64,000 nucleotides of DNA, taken from positions 310,001 to 374,000 of the forward strand of contig NZ_JAPCKK010000016.1 in NCBI RefSeq assembly GCF_030705605.1, given 5' to 3'. Shown here piece by piece: positions 52,651 through 62,535 of the stretch. The translations under genes and the position numbers were made by a program. Within the stretch, counting starts at the first letter, position 1; each line of letters begins with the position of its first letter. Origin of the DNA: Paenibacillus zeirhizosphaerae (GTDB lineage Bacteria > Bacillota > Bacilli > Paenibacillales > Paenibacillaceae). The notes under the pieces were generated by a model, which saw only the letters and a program-made list of their open reading frames with translations, was not told the DNA's origin and did not search any database.

Positions 52651-54486
52651 TTATATGAGAGACAGCGCGATGGGTTCTCCTTCGCTTGTTGTGACCCGAA
52701 TAACATTCTCTTCAATTGTAACGGAGCAGGCGTCTTCGAGTTCGGTAAGCAAGCCGCCTGCTCCCGGTCGGCCGTATATGGCAGAGGCAAGCCAGTGTGT
52801 TCCCGGTTGAAGCGATGCCCTTAATGTCGGAATAACCGTTCGTGGATGAAGCAAATTTGTGTTCGCATCTGGGTACACGAGCTCCGCCAGCTCGAAGCCC
52901 AGCTTGCCACGAACCGCTACACCCCCGTGTTCACTGACAGCGGCGGCGCCAAGTCCATTCGCTGAGACCTGCACTGCCTCTCCGATACCCAGTGCAAAAC
53001 CTCCTTCTGCGGCATCAAGCCTGCGGGCAGACTCAATCCGGTGAATCCGAATGTGCCAGGGAAGCCCGGCAACGATCCACGTCCGCACCTCAACGTCGTT
53101 CCATGGCTGCCATTTGGCGTACAGCACATTGGCGCGGATATTCGTCACTTCATTTTTTCTTCGCACCCGGTACAGATTATCTCCTTCACTCAGCGCCAGC
53201 ATGGAATCAAACGCCCCTTGGGACAGGCCCCATTCCGCTCTGGGCACGCTGAAGGCAAAGCTGGTGGAGTAGACAAATTTCTCATACTTGGCTGATGTAT
53301 GTGTATGCTCATTCGAACCCGGATGCCCTGTATTAAAGGCGGCGACATGCCCCGTGTGCTGATCACGGCAAAGCACCAGCTGAGCCGGTGGTTGAACCGA
53401 AACGGCAGGCAGGGACGGAAGCGAAAGCTCCTCTGCTGTCCAGAACGGGTGATCCTCGGAAAGCGCCAGAGGCAAAAATGCTTTTAGCGCCCAGTATGGC
53501 GAAGCCGGCGAGTTATAATTTTCGGCCATGATCAGGTTGGGATAAGCATAACCGACCGTCAGCAGCCCGGTTGCATCGAAGATAGGCTTGCTGAACCACC
53601 AGCGCAAATTGCGCAGGACCAGTCCTTTCAGCACACCCAAAGGGAACGCATCCACTCCAGCGTATGCCAGTGCACTCCAGAAGGCCGATTGCGCGAAACG
53701 GTAAGTCAGGCTTCTCCCGTAGGGGAGCGCTGCCCCATCCTCCGCAAACCAGTTGATAAACTGGCTTGCGAACAGAGACGCCCGTTCTTTGTACAGCGCC
53801 GCTCGTTCCGGATCTTCCCGCTCCGTAAGACACGCATATAACAAACCGTAATAATGCAGCGCAAACGGACCGTAATAATCGCAATGCCCTCCGACACCGT
53901 CGGCGTACCAGCCTTCCGACAAGTAAAAGTCGTCAATTCTGCGCAGGTTGGTTTCCATTTGCTCCTGATCATAAGGCAACCCCACCTTCCGGAAGCCCAT
54001 GTTGACAAGCACGTGGAAGAACAGCCAATTGCAGTCATGCAGACAATAATGGTTAATCTGGTTCAGCCAGTTGTACAAGTTCCGGCGGGCAGTATCGGAC
54101 ATCGGCTCCCATACCCGTTCTGGCACAAGCAGCAGGGCGAAGCCTAATGCCGCCATTTCAACGAGTCGCTGGTCATAATCGCGAACATCGCCCCAATATT
54201 CTTCGTGATCGGGATTTGTACCGTTCTCAAGCCCGCGCAGACAGGTGTCCCACAGCTCCGATTCCCCACCGCCCGCAAGCAGCGGCACCATCCCCCACAT
54301 GACACGCGAGAAACCTTCCATCTCGGCTGTAGCCGAATCATAACTGGCACCTGCCACTCCAATTCTCAGCCGGGCCCCGCCCTCGCTGTAAAACTGTTTC
54401 AGCGGAACAGCAAGCTGCTCGAATGCCAGCTGCAAGTCTTGCCTCGTAATCAGCGGATTGTCCGCGATAGCGGAATAACTGGTCAT
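52651..54486 (-). CDS. DUF2264 domain-containing protein
   Basis: A 611-residue protein with no signal peptide. The N-terminal half is an (alpha/alpha)6-barrel-like region: MWGMVPLLAGGGESELWDTC, EYWGDVRDYDQRLVEMAALG, NWLFFHVLVNMGFRKVGLPY and WYADGVGGHCDYYGPFALHY, all hallmarks of DUF2264. These proteins are found in polysaccharide loci, and some are suspected hydrolases or lyases of uronate- or rhamnose-containing sugars. Last gene of the operon, 52 bases after GH88. AAGGAGG lies ten bases before ATG 54486. Confidence 0.88.
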   Translation of the reverse strand: MTSYSAIADNPLITRQDLQLAFEQLAVPLKQFYSEGGARLRIGVAGASYDSATAEMEGFSRVMWGMVPLLAGGGESELWDTCLRGLENGTNPDHEEYWGDVRDYDQRLVEMAALGFALLLVPERVWEPMSDTARRNLYNWLNQINHYCLHDCNWLFFHVLVNMGFRKVGLPYDQEQMETNLRRIDDFYLSEGWYADGVGGHCDYYGPFALHYYGLLYACLTEREDPERAALYKERASLFASQFINWFAEDGAALPYGRSLTYRFAQSAFWSALAYAGVDAFPLGVLKGLVLRNLRWWFSKPIFDATGLLTVGYAYPNLIMAENYNSPASPYWALKAFLPLALSEDHPFWTAEELSLPSLPAVSVQPPAQLVLCRDQHTGHVAAFNTGHPGSNEHTHTSAKYEKFVYSTSFAFSVPRAEWGLSQGAFDSMLALSEGDNLYRVRRKNEVTNIRANVLYAKWQPWNDVEVRTWIVAGLPWHIRIHRIESARRLDAAEGGFALGIGEAVQVSANGLGAAAVSEHGGVAVRGKLGFELAELVYPDANTNLLHPRTVIPTLRASLQPGTHWLASAIYGRPGAGGLLTELEDACSVTIEENVIRVTTSEGEPIALSLI

Positions 54487-54538
54487 GCAGACAAAACCTC
54501 CTTATATTCAATGATAGCCATAACACGGATCAGTACAC

Positions 54539-55672
54539 CTATTCCCAGAACATCGTTCGCCCTCCACGCAGGCGGACGAGCCCTTCCACAAAATAATAGT
54601 CGCCATAAATAAGCGGAACATCGATGTTTTTTCCCTCAGGATAATGACTCGTGCCGTGCTTGATGAGCCCTTCCTCTGTATGATCGTCCCACGTACCGTA
54701 ATTACGGTATAGAGACTCTAGAATGCGCACCCCTGCCTTATGATAGGTAGCGGCCTCCAGCTCGCCTGTCTTCTCGGCCAGCAGCAGCAGGCCGCTGGCC
54801 GCGCATGCCCCTGCGGATGAATCCCGATATTTCGTGACCTCCGGCGGGATGCGGAAATCCCAGTACGGGACCGAATCCTCCGGCAACTGCGACAAGAAAT
54901 AATGCGCCACACGCTTGGCTGCGTCGATGTACTTTCGCTCCCCCGTATGATGGTAGGCCAGCGTCAGACCATACAGCGCCCAAGCCGTCCCTCGCGACCA
55001 GGCAGATTCCGGTGCGTATCCCTGTCCGCCCAGCTTGCCCACACATGCTCCGGTAGAAGGGTCAAACTGCACGATATGATACACCGACCCGTCAGGCCGG
55101 ATAAAATGCTCCAGCACCGTCTCCATATGCGCCTGGGCGATATGACTGTAGCGCGGATCACCACTCGTTCTCGAAGCCCAGTGGAGAAGAGGCATGTTCA
55201 TGCAGCAGTCGATGATGGCTAAACCTGCATTGTCCTCCCCTTCCCTCCACGGATTCCAGGCACGGATATATCGTCCTTTCAAATTAAAACGGCCCGCCAA
55301 ATAGTTGGCTGCCTGCAGCGCCCGGCGCCTGGATTCGGCGGATTGGGTCAGCTTATAGGAAGCGATGCTCGTAAGCGTCCACATGAAACCAAGATCATGA
55401 TCAAGCCGGGTGTAATCGTGCAGTACTGCATCAAGGCGCTCCTCACACTGCTCCGCCAGCTTGCGCAGGCGCTCGTCCGCGCACTCCTCGTAAACGAGCC
55501 ACAGCAAGCCCGGCCAGAAGCCAGCCGTCCACCAATGCGGTTCCTCCAGCACGTAGGTCCCACCAACGCTGGCATGCGGAAAACCCGAGCCAATCCGCTC
55601 GCTGATCCGCACGGTTTTGCGAACTGTGCTCTCCCAGGCTTCATTCAGCCATTCCGGTATCTGTCTCTCCAA
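54539..55672 (-). CDS. GH88 unsaturated glucuronyl hydrolase
   Basis: A 377-residue cytoplasmic (alpha/alpha)6-barrel enzyme that removes the 4,5-unsaturated uronic acid left by polysaccharide lyases. DHDLGFMW and EGEDNAGLAIIDCCMNMPLL carry the two aspartates of the family's active site; HWWTAGFWPGLLW and SAWSRGTAWALYGL are structural motifs. The start is best placed at TTG 55672, eight bases after GGGAGGG, overlapping the heparinase gene by 32 bases; the frame to 55708 has no ribosome site. It pairs naturally with the upstream lyase. Confidence 0.9.
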   Translation of the reverse strand: MERQIPEWLNEAWESTVRKTVRISERIGSGFPHASVGGTYVLEEPHWWTAGFWPGLLWLVYEECADERLRKLAEQCEERLDAVLHDYTRLDHDLGFMWTLTSIASYKLTQSAESRRRALQAANYLAGRFNLKGRYIRAWNPWREGEDNAGLAIIDCCMNMPLLHWASRTSGDPRYSHIAQAHMETVLEHFIRPDGSVYHIVQFDPSTGACVGKLGGQGYAPESAWSRGTAWALYGLTLAYHHTGERKYIDAAKRVAHYFLSQLPEDSVPYWDFRIPPEVTKYRDSSAGACAASGLLLLAEKTGELEAATYHKAGVRILESLYRNYGTWDDHTEEGLIKHGTSHYPEGKNIDVPLIYGDYYFVEGLVRLRGGRTMFWE

Positions 55673-57527
55673 TAGGGTCACCCTCCCATTCCATCCATAA
55701 CGTTGCAAAGTTCAATTCCACCCGAACGGACCGTTCCGGATGCAGCAGCTCAAAATCCACTGTGTACCAAGGCGTAGAGCTGCCAAAATGATTGCTGTAC
55801 ACACGCTTCGTGACCATGGGCCTCACCTGTTCAGGATCGTACCTGGCCCTTGCTGCATGACGGCCGCTATTACCTCTCAGCAGCAGGCTGCCCGGCTGTC
55901 CCTGTGTCCCGCCTGCCCCCGCATCCTGCATCACCGGCGGACACATCGTCACAATGCGTTCGACGAGACTTCCCGGCACAGAAGTGAAGTTAAATTCATC
56001 CGTCAACTGAAGCGAAGGCAATCCGGATTTGTTCCATACGAGCTGGCGCATGAGCGAGGACAGATGCGGGACAGGATAAGCGGCCGTCATGTCCAGCCGG
56101 AAGCGGGCCTCCTCGTCACCGGTTACAGCCTCCAGCACCTTCGCCCTGCTGGCGCGGCCGCTTTGCTGAAAGCAACCATCCACAATCGGAACGCTATGCC
56201 CTTGCGAGCCGTTGCAGTCGAAGCTGTAGCGACCTTCGCCAAAGTAAGCGGCCGTATATTCACCGGGCCCCAGCTCCGCCACAAGCGCAATCCCAGCGGC
56301 ATAAAGGATAAATCCGCCGATATCGTTATGATTATGCGGCTCGTCATTCGATCCGCCCTTCGCGGCAAATCCGAAGCTTCCGTGTTTCGTCGAATAGCGC
56401 GAGACGATCCACTCCGCATCCGGCAAATAATAATCCGCATCCCGCCAGCGGCTGTGCCGTTTCCCCGGGTCATACCAGACGATATTGCGCAGAGCCGGCG
56501 CCCACCTGCTGCAGTGATCGTCTGTATACGAAGCGCGAATAGAGGCAGGCGGCAGTTCCATTTCCGGATACAATCGCGCTAAATAATGCGTCAGCCCGAT
56601 TTGCACCGGCACGCGGCCGAGCGAGTCCGAGAAATTCACCGTGGAGTCGCTGTGCAAATAGCATTTTTGCTGGAATAACGAAATTTGGCGAATTTTGGGA
56701 TATTCAAATAAGTTGATGGCACCTTGTGTTCGCTGCTTGAGCAAATCCGCAAAATACACGAAATAACCAAAGCCGTAATTCCAGTAACCTAAGCCCTCCA
56801 GGCAAGCTCCATCATCCCCAAAGCCGTCCAGATAACAGGACATGGAGCCAAGGACCTTGACGATGATAGCGGTCAACCGCTCCGACGGTTCAAGCAGCAA
56901 CAGCGAGGCAGCGCCAATCGATCCGGCGCAGACAGCAGCCCAGTTATGAGTCGCCGTTTCCCAGCTGAATGCTCCCCCTTCCAGATAAGGCTTGAGGAGA
57001 CGGGCTTCTACCTCCTCCCTGATGCGGACGCGCAGAAGCGGCGGCAGCCTCTCTCCCAACAGCAGCCCAATTTCGCTCAGCGTAAAGCCCGTTTCCGCCG
57101 CAAACAGGTCGATGGCTCCGCGCACATTCATATTCTGGACATGCGCAGGCAGACACCAGGTGTATTCATTGCATATGGACCAGATGATTTCGTACAGTTC
57201 GGCGGCGAAGCGCTCGTTGTCCGGCTCCAGCAGCCAGAGAAGTGTTAACGTATTTAAACGTCGTCTCCGCTCAAAGTATACGCTTTCATATTCCAGCCGC
57301 GAGCCCTGCTTTTCGAATAATGTGAACAAGCCATAGGTCAGCTCCGGAATCGGTATATCGGTTAGCCGCTCCCCCTCCTGCCGAATCTCATCCATCATCA
57401 CTTTGTATTCGTCTGAAGCGCCTATCCTTTGCCAAAACTCCTGCGGACTGTGCCCCCTGTAATAAAAATCCGGGCTTGCCGGAGCCAAGCGCTCCATTTT
57501 CACACGCACATCTTTAGTGTTCAGCAT
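55641..57527 (-). CDS. Heparinase II/III-like polysaccharide lyase
   Basis: A 628-residue protein with an N-terminal alpha-helical toroid and a C-terminal beta-sheet domain of the Hepar_II_III type. The signature DEPHNHNDIGGFILYA (about 410-425) supplies active-site histidines; NYGFGYFVYF and ETATHNWAAVCAGSIG belong to the toroid. Such enzymes cleave uronate-containing polysaccharides by elimination. No signal peptide was seen, so it probably acts on imported oligosaccharides. ATG 57527 is eight bases after GGGGAG. It is first of the heparinase-GH88-DUF2264 trio, 33 bases after the response regulator. Confidence 0.88.
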   Translation of the reverse strand: MLNTKDVRVKMERLAPASPDFYYRGHSPQEFWQRIGASDEYKVMMDEIRQEGERLTDIPIPELTYGLFTLFEKQGSRLEYESVYFERRRRLNTLTLLWLLEPDNERFAAELYEIIWSICNEYTWCLPAHVQNMNVRGAIDLFAAETGFTLSEIGLLLGERLPPLLRVRIREEVEARLLKPYLEGGAFSWETATHNWAAVCAGSIGAASLLLLEPSERLTAIIVKVLGSMSCYLDGFGDDGACLEGLGYWNYGFGYFVYFADLLKQRTQGAINLFEYPKIRQISLFQQKCYLHSDSTVNFSDSLGRVPVQIGLTHYLARLYPEMELPPASIRASYTDDHCSRWAPALRNIVWYDPGKRHSRWRDADYYLPDAEWIVSRYSTKHGSFGFAAKGGSNDEPHNHNDIGGFILYAAGIALVAELGPGEYTAAYFGEGRYSFDCNGSQGHSVPIVDGCFQQSGRASRAKVLEAVTGDEEARFRLDMTAAYPVPHLSSLMRQLVWNKSGLPSLQLTDEFNFTSVPGSLVERIVTMCPPVMQDAGAGGTQGQPGSLLLRGNSGRHAARARYDPEQVRPMVTKRVYSNHFGSSTPWYTVDFELLHPERSVRVELNFATLWMEWEGDPIGETDTGMAE

Positions 57528-57560
57528 AACTGTCACTCCCCTGGCCTCAATGCCCTGTTC

Positions 57561-59165
57561 TTATCCCCGATACTCGGCAGGCGTCGATCCGGTATGGGCT
57601 TTGAACGTCTTAATGAAATAACTCTGGTTGTCATATCCGAGCAGCTCGCATATTTCCCCGACCGTATGTGTCGTGTGGTCAAGCAGCTCCTTGGCCCGCT
57701 CCACCTTCATGCGCGTGACATATTCGATAAAGGTCACTCCTGTCTCCTTTTTGAACAGACGGCTGAAATAGCTGGCATTCAGATGCAGATGCTCTGCCAC
57801 CTCGTCAAGGCTGATCCGCCGTCCGATATTCAGCGCAACATATTTGTACGCTTCCGATATTTCCGCCCGTTTGCCGTACGATACAGACTCCGCTTTGGCT
57901 GAGACGAACGCGCACAGGTGATCAGCCAGCCAGTCGCCAAGCTGATCAAGCGAATCCAGCTCCGCGATCTCCCGATGCAGCGTATCGGCCGTATGGCTGG
58001 AAAGAACAGGCTGGAGAGAGTACAGCTTCAGCTTCAAATCAAGCAGCAGCTTGAGCAGCCAATCCTTCACCATTTCGGACGGATATTGCTGCTCCCGAAT
58101 AAAGATAATCCATTGCTCTGCAGCCAGTTGAGCTTCCTGAACGCTCTTCCCCAGCAGCACAGCCCGCAGTTGCTGGTTTGCTTCATCATAATACCGGAAC
58201 AAATCCTGTTGCGCTTGCGGGACGGCACGGCAACGCTTGGCGCAATCGGCTTCACGCAAATAAAAACGCTGTTCTCCGCTGTCCAGCAGCTCTATGAGAC
58301 TTGTTTTGAGCATCTCCGGTGCTGCCGAAGCCGAGCCAATGAGAAAAGACATGCGGATTTTCAGCACCTGCATCAACGTATTTTGCATTTGACGAAGCGA
58401 ATCCTTAAGCAAATCCATGATGTTAACCTTCAGCGTAGGTTTGTAGGAGAATAGCAGCAGAGAGCGCTTTACATCGTAGCCAATATGCTGCCCGCGCAGC
58501 GCCCCTCCCTGCAGCACTTCGTCCATCACATTTCCCACCGCGAACAGCAGTGTCTGATCGGACGCAAAGCGATGCTTCACCAGCCGGTAATTGTCAACAA
58601 AGCCGACCACAGGCAGACATTGCTCACCGCTTAACAACAGGCCGTAACCTTCGGCATCCCGCTTCCAGGCCTCTGGCGACAGCAGCGGCTGATGAATAAA
58701 ATTTTTGATCGCCTTCTCTCTGCGCAGTCCCTTCGTCTCCTGCAGCAGCCTGCGCAGCCGCTCCTGCTCCCAGTTCATGCGCCGTTCTTCATCCAGGCCC
58801 TCCTTCAGCCGCACGAGCAGCCGCGACAAATCCTCTGGATCAAGGGCATCCTTCAGAAAATACTCCTGCACATTCAGCCGCATCGCCTGCCTCGCAAACT
58901 GAAATTCGCTGTGACAGGACAGGATGACGATCCGCACCCCGGCCTGCCGCTCACATATGCGGGCCGCCAGCTCAAGTCCGTCCAGCTTCGGCATCCCGAT
59001 ATCCGTAATGAGCACATCCGGCATCTCCCGCTGCGCTTGCTCCCATGCGCTTAGCCCGTTCTCATGGGTTCCGATCAGCCGGTAACCGAGCCGTTCCCAC
59101 TCGATCATCTCACTCAGCAATTCGATCACCGGATAATCATCATCCGCCAGCATAACGTTATACAT
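57561..59165 (-). CDS. Response regulator with AraC-type DNA-binding domain
   Basis: A 534-residue YesN-type regulator. The receiver MYNVMLADDDYPVIELL has D8/D9 and phospho-acceptor D55 (TDIGMPKLDG). The lysine is followed by aspartate (FLKDAL) where proline is usual. The AraC domain ends with HLHLNASYFSRLFKKETGVTF and YDNQSYFIKTFKAHTGSTPAEYR. The ATG overlaps the last eight bases of the kinase gene, so the pair is coupled. As it sits between the kinase and the lyase genes, it most likely controls both the importer and the degradation genes. Confidence 0.92.
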   Translation of the reverse strand: MYNVMLADDDYPVIELLSEMIEWERLGYRLIGTHENGLSAWEQAQREMPDVLITDIGMPKLDGLELAARICERQAGVRIVILSCHSEFQFARQAMRLNVQEYFLKDALDPEDLSRLLVRLKEGLDEERRMNWEQERLRRLLQETKGLRREKAIKNFIHQPLLSPEAWKRDAEGYGLLLSGEQCLPVVGFVDNYRLVKHRFASDQTLLFAVGNVMDEVLQGGALRGQHIGYDVKRSLLLFSYKPTLKVNIMDLLKDSLRQMQNTLMQVLKIRMSFLIGSASAAPEMLKTSLIELLDSGEQRFYLREADCAKRCRAVPQAQQDLFRYYDEANQQLRAVLLGKSVQEAQLAAEQWIIFIREQQYPSEMVKDWLLKLLLDLKLKLYSLQPVLSSHTADTLHREIAELDSLDQLGDWLADHLCAFVSAKAESVSYGKRAEISEAYKYVALNIGRRISLDEVAEHLHLNASYFSRLFKKETGVTFIEYVTRMKVERAKELLDHTTHTVGEICELLGYDNQSYFIKTFKAHTGSTPAEYRG

Positions 59166-60981
59166 CAGACGCCTTCCCCCTCTCCGGAATCCGCATCACG
59201 ATCTGGGTTCCATTCCCCTGCCTGCTCCTCACATCCATTCGGAAACCGTCTCCAAACACCATTCTCATCCGTTCCATGACATTAGGAAGACCGATACCGG
59301 AAAATCTGCTGCGGAGCTCTTCTCGTCCGTGCAAAATTCCGTCATGATAGGTATGAATACTCCTCCGGAGCTGATCCAGCTCCTCCTCGTTCATCCCGTT
59401 CCCATCATCCTCCACAGATAATTCAAACGCCCCATCAAGCTTAACGGCGCGGACGGCAATCATGCCCCTGCTCTGGCCCAATCCGTGGATGATAGCGTTC
59501 TCAACAATCGGCTGCAGGAAAAAGCGGGGCACTTGAATCATGAAAGCTTCGGATGTGATATCAAGTTTCAGCTCCACCTCTTCCTTTTGCCGCAGATTCA
59601 TCAGCTCCACATAACAGGTAATCAGATCAATTTCCTCATGAAGATGAATATCATCGTTCTCGTTCGTAATGGTCATCCGCAGCAGTCTGGACAGCGAACC
59701 GATCATCTTCGCGCTGTCCTGATCTCCGCCCCGCATCGCCTTCATACGAATCGAATTGAGCACGTTGAACAGAAAATGCGGGTTGATTTGCGCCTGCAGC
59801 ATCCGCAGCTCCGCCTTGCGTTTGCGCGCCTGCGTCTCGGATACCTCTGCCAGCATCTGCTTCACACGGTCAAGCATCTGATCGAACAGGAAGCCAAGTC
59901 GCCCAATCTCATCCTGTCCCCGGATGCCGGAACGGACGTCCAGGTTGCCTGTCTGAACCGCTGCCGTGACTTTACCAAGGATGACAAGCGGCTTCGTAAA
60001 TGCCCGGAGCAGCGTGATGAGCAGCAGCAGAAAAAAGAAAAAGGAAACAAGCTGAAACAAAAAAACACGCTTGAAAATCGAGCTGATATTGACTGCCGCC
60101 TGCTTGTATGGCTGAACTGAGACGAGCCGCCAGTCATTAAAGGCAATGAACTGATCGGCAACCAAATATTGCGCTTCTCCCGCCTTCATGACCGCTGAGC
60201 CGGCTGACCCTCCATGTTCGGGGAACTGGTATTCCAGCTCCTGGCCGATCCGGTTCCTGTCCTTATGAGAAAGGATTCGATTGGAGCGATCCACCAGCAT
60301 GACCTCCTGGCCGGCGCTTAGCCGATCGAAGATCGCATTGACCTGATTCTCCATGACGGTCACGATGATGTAGCCGTATATTTCCCCGTTATCAAGCCTT
60401 AGCGTTCGGGCTACGGAAATTTGATAAGGGTTGTCAAGCTTCTCCATGCTGAAAACCGTTGGCCTCGTCGCCACCCAATAGGACTGAAATCCCCGCAGCT
60501 TGTCGAGCTCCCAGAACCACGGTTCCCGTGTCAGCTTAACGGGATTGTAGTCGCTGGTCGAATAGTTAGTGTAGGTTTTCCCATTGGTCAGCAGCACGGT
60601 CACATAGCTTTTATCACCGATTACCGTCAGGCTTTCCAACTGCTCCAGTATGTTTTTTTCCTGTACAAAGGCCGCATAGGGCTCGGAGGATACGCTGCCG
60701 CCAGCATTAATAATTTTGAAATAAGAATTCATATCCGCATCGACCTGAATATAATTCGCAATGTTCAGCATGCTCTTGAACAGACCTGTGACAGAGCCGT
60801 TTACGAGCTGGAGGGAATCCTGCGCGTTGGACATCGCCTGTCGTTGAACCGCCTCCTGTGTTAGAGCGTTGTAGGTCAGCAGCGAAATAGCCGCGGGCAG
60901 TAAAACACAAGCAATAGCGGTCAAAAGCAGCTTATTGCGGATCGATTGCGACAATAGATGTTCCCGTAATCTGCCAAGCAT
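59158..60981 (-). CDS. Sensor histidine kinase, YesM family
   Basis: A 607-residue membrane kinase. Helix 1 (KLLLTAIACVLLPAAISLLT) leads to a Cache-like extracellular sensor of about 260 residues, then a phenylalanine-rich helix 2 (VFLFQLVSFFFFLLLLITLL), HAMP, the phospho-histidine motif QINPHFLFNVLNSIRM and an HATPase domain with VENAIIHGLG and DDGNGMNEEEL. ATG 60981 is preceded by GGGGGA; the frame to 61035 runs into a terminator. It is downstream of the binding protein and upstream of its regulator, typical of an oligosaccharide-sensing unit. Confidence 0.92.
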   Translation of the reverse strand: MLGRLREHLLSQSIRNKLLLTAIACVLLPAAISLLTYNALTQEAVQRQAMSNAQDSLQLVNGSVTGLFKSMLNIANYIQVDADMNSYFKIINAGGSVSSEPYAAFVQEKNILEQLESLTVIGDKSYVTVLLTNGKTYTNYSTSDYNPVKLTREPWFWELDKLRGFQSYWVATRPTVFSMEKLDNPYQISVARTLRLDNGEIYGYIIVTVMENQVNAIFDRLSAGQEVMLVDRSNRILSHKDRNRIGQELEYQFPEHGGSAGSAVMKAGEAQYLVADQFIAFNDWRLVSVQPYKQAAVNISSIFKRVFLFQLVSFFFFLLLLITLLRAFTKPLVILGKVTAAVQTGNLDVRSGIRGQDEIGRLGFLFDQMLDRVKQMLAEVSETQARKRKAELRMLQAQINPHFLFNVLNSIRMKAMRGGDQDSAKMIGSLSRLLRMTITNENDDIHLHEEIDLITCYVELMNLRQKEEVELKLDITSEAFMIQVPRFFLQPIVENAIIHGLGQSRGMIAVRAVKLDGAFELSVEDDGNGMNEEELDQLRRSIHTYHDGILHGREELRSRFSGIGLPNVMERMRMVFGDGFRMDVRSRQGNGTQIVMRIPERGKASDV

Positions 60982-61004
60982 TCTTGATGTCCCCCTTATA
61001 ATAG

Positions 61005-61030
61005 AAAAAAGGGGGCGTTCCTCACGCCCC
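61005..61030 (-). terminator. Terminator after binding-protein gene
   Basis: GGGGCGT and ACGCCCC form a seven-pair stem; on the minus strand CTTTTTTC follows. It separates importer genes from the kinase gene. Confidence 0.8.
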
Positions 61031-61052
61031 TGCACAGGGTCATTATACTATA

Positions 61053-62411
61053 CTATTTTTTGTTGGAATCAATAATCTTTTGCGTGCGTTCCTGGCTGTT
61101 TTTGACCGTCGTATCGATATTCTGATTGCCGAGAATAAGCTTCTCGTATTCCTCATTGATCGCCTTATATACCTCCGCCTGATACGAAGCAGGCGGCACC
61201 AGCTCAGAGGCCTTCGAGGCAAGGAGCGTTTTCACCAGCGATTGTTGATCGACAAGCTCAGGATTTTTCGTGCCTGCCAGTATATTCTCAATGATCTTGG
61301 TTACTTCCTCCTCCTTCACCTGATTCCAGGCGGGAACATTTTTGTTTTGCACAACTTGCCCTTCCGTGGTATACCAACGGACGAAATCATAAGCCTCCTG
61401 CTTATGCTTGGAGCTTGCCGCGACTGAAACGTAATCCGTTGTCACCGGCGCATTACCGATTGAATCACCCTTATCGTTTTTCGGGAACGGCGCTACAGCC
61501 ACATGGAACGTCAGAGGTACCTTTTCCGTGCCGCCGATCTCCGTGTTCATCCAGCTTCCAATCGTAATCATGCTCGCCGACTGGTTGAAAAACTGTGTCC
61601 GGTAATTCAGCTTTTGTGAGATCATATCCGAATAAGGGACCGAGGACTGATCCTGCTTCTCCATCTTCACCCGCAGCTCCAGCGTGCGCTTGAAATTCGG
61701 ATTGTCCAGATTGGAGGAGCCGTCCGCCTTCAAGTAATCGGCGCCTTGCGGCTGATTGATCATCATCAGCTTCACAAACTCCAGCCAGCCGCCTCCTTGC
61801 GGTCCGTGGAAGTAAGTCCCGTACCTTTTGGAAGCGCCTTCACCTTTGGTCAGCTTTTTCGCATATTCGGCATATTCGTCCCAGGTCCAATCTGTAGGAA
61901 CCTGCAGGCCCGCCTCATCCAGATGATCCTTGTTCAACAGCACATACCATGGATTGAACTTGCCCGGCAGCGCATAGACTTTTCCGTCCAGGCGAGTGTC
62001 GATTTTGTAGTCTTCTTCCACCTTATAACCGTCTTTGGCGATGTAATCGTCAAGCGGCTCCGCCATGCCAAGCGCTACACGCTGCGCGTATCCGGCAGCG
62101 TCGCTGAACATGAGGATATCCATCGGCTCCCCTGAAGCTGCGGCAAGATCCAGCTTTTTCGACGCCTCTGCCGTATCGCCCTTCTCGCTCAAATTGACGA
62201 CCTCCACCGTAATGCCGGGATTTGCTTCCTCATAGGAGGCAATCGTCTTTTTCCAGTTGTAGGCCTCCTCCGTTCCATACGTATACAGACGCAGGTTGAC
62301 TCCTTTACCTTCAGAGCCGCCTTCAGGTGCAGCATCTCCGCCGCTGCAGCCGGCAAGCAGCCCAGTCAGCAGAGCACCGGACAAGACGCCCTTCAGCCAT
62401 TTTTTATTCAT
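61053..62411 (-). CDS. Extracellular sugar-binding lipoprotein
   Basis: A 452-residue substrate-binding protein with a lipoprotein signal MNKKWLKGVLSGALLTGLLA and lipidated cysteine C22 (LLAGCSGG). The body has VNLRLYTYGTEEAYNWKKTI and GEPMDILMFSDAAGYAQRVA, typical of family 1 CUT1 binding proteins. ATG 62411 is eight bases after AGGGAGGG; the longer frame to 62489 is not plausible. The 124-base gap from the permease contains a cre-like site, so the gene may also have its own promoter. Probable ligand: oligosaccharides released by lyases. Confidence 0.92.
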   Translation of the reverse strand: MNKKWLKGVLSGALLTGLLAGCSGGDAAPEGGSEGKGVNLRLYTYGTEEAYNWKKTIASYEEANPGITVEVVNLSEKGDTAEASKKLDLAAASGEPMDILMFSDAAGYAQRVALGMAEPLDDYIAKDGYKVEEDYKIDTRLDGKVYALPGKFNPWYVLLNKDHLDEAGLQVPTDWTWDEYAEYAKKLTKGEGASKRYGTYFHGPQGGGWLEFVKLMMINQPQGADYLKADGSSNLDNPNFKRTLELRVKMEKQDQSSVPYSDMISQKLNYRTQFFNQSASMITIGSWMNTEIGGTEKVPLTFHVAVAPFPKNDKGDSIGNAPVTTDYVSVAASSKHKQEAYDFVRWYTTEGQVVQNKNVPAWNQVKEEEVTKIIENILAGTKNPELVDQQSLVKTLLASKASELVPPASYQAEVYKAINEEYEKLILGNQNIDTTVKNSQERTQKIIDSNKK

Positions 62412-62521
62412 CTGCAAGACCCTCCCTTTATGAATATCGCTGGATTCCATCACATTGTAACCGACATGGTCTGGCGGCTCATGAAACAATATTGACTTCT
62501 TCCGAATTATTTTGACTTATA

Positions 62522-62535
62522 TGAATACGCTTACA
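62522..62535 (-). promoter_or_regulatory. cre-like site upstream of binding-protein gene
   Basis: TGAATACGCTTACA (minus strand TGTAAGCGTATTCA) differs from the CcpA consensus at one base. It directly follows the permease stop and precedes the binding-protein gene by about 110 bases. Confidence 0.45.

Noticed and set aside
55740..56582. 280-codon plus-strand frame
   Set aside because: Shadow of the heparinase-like gene.
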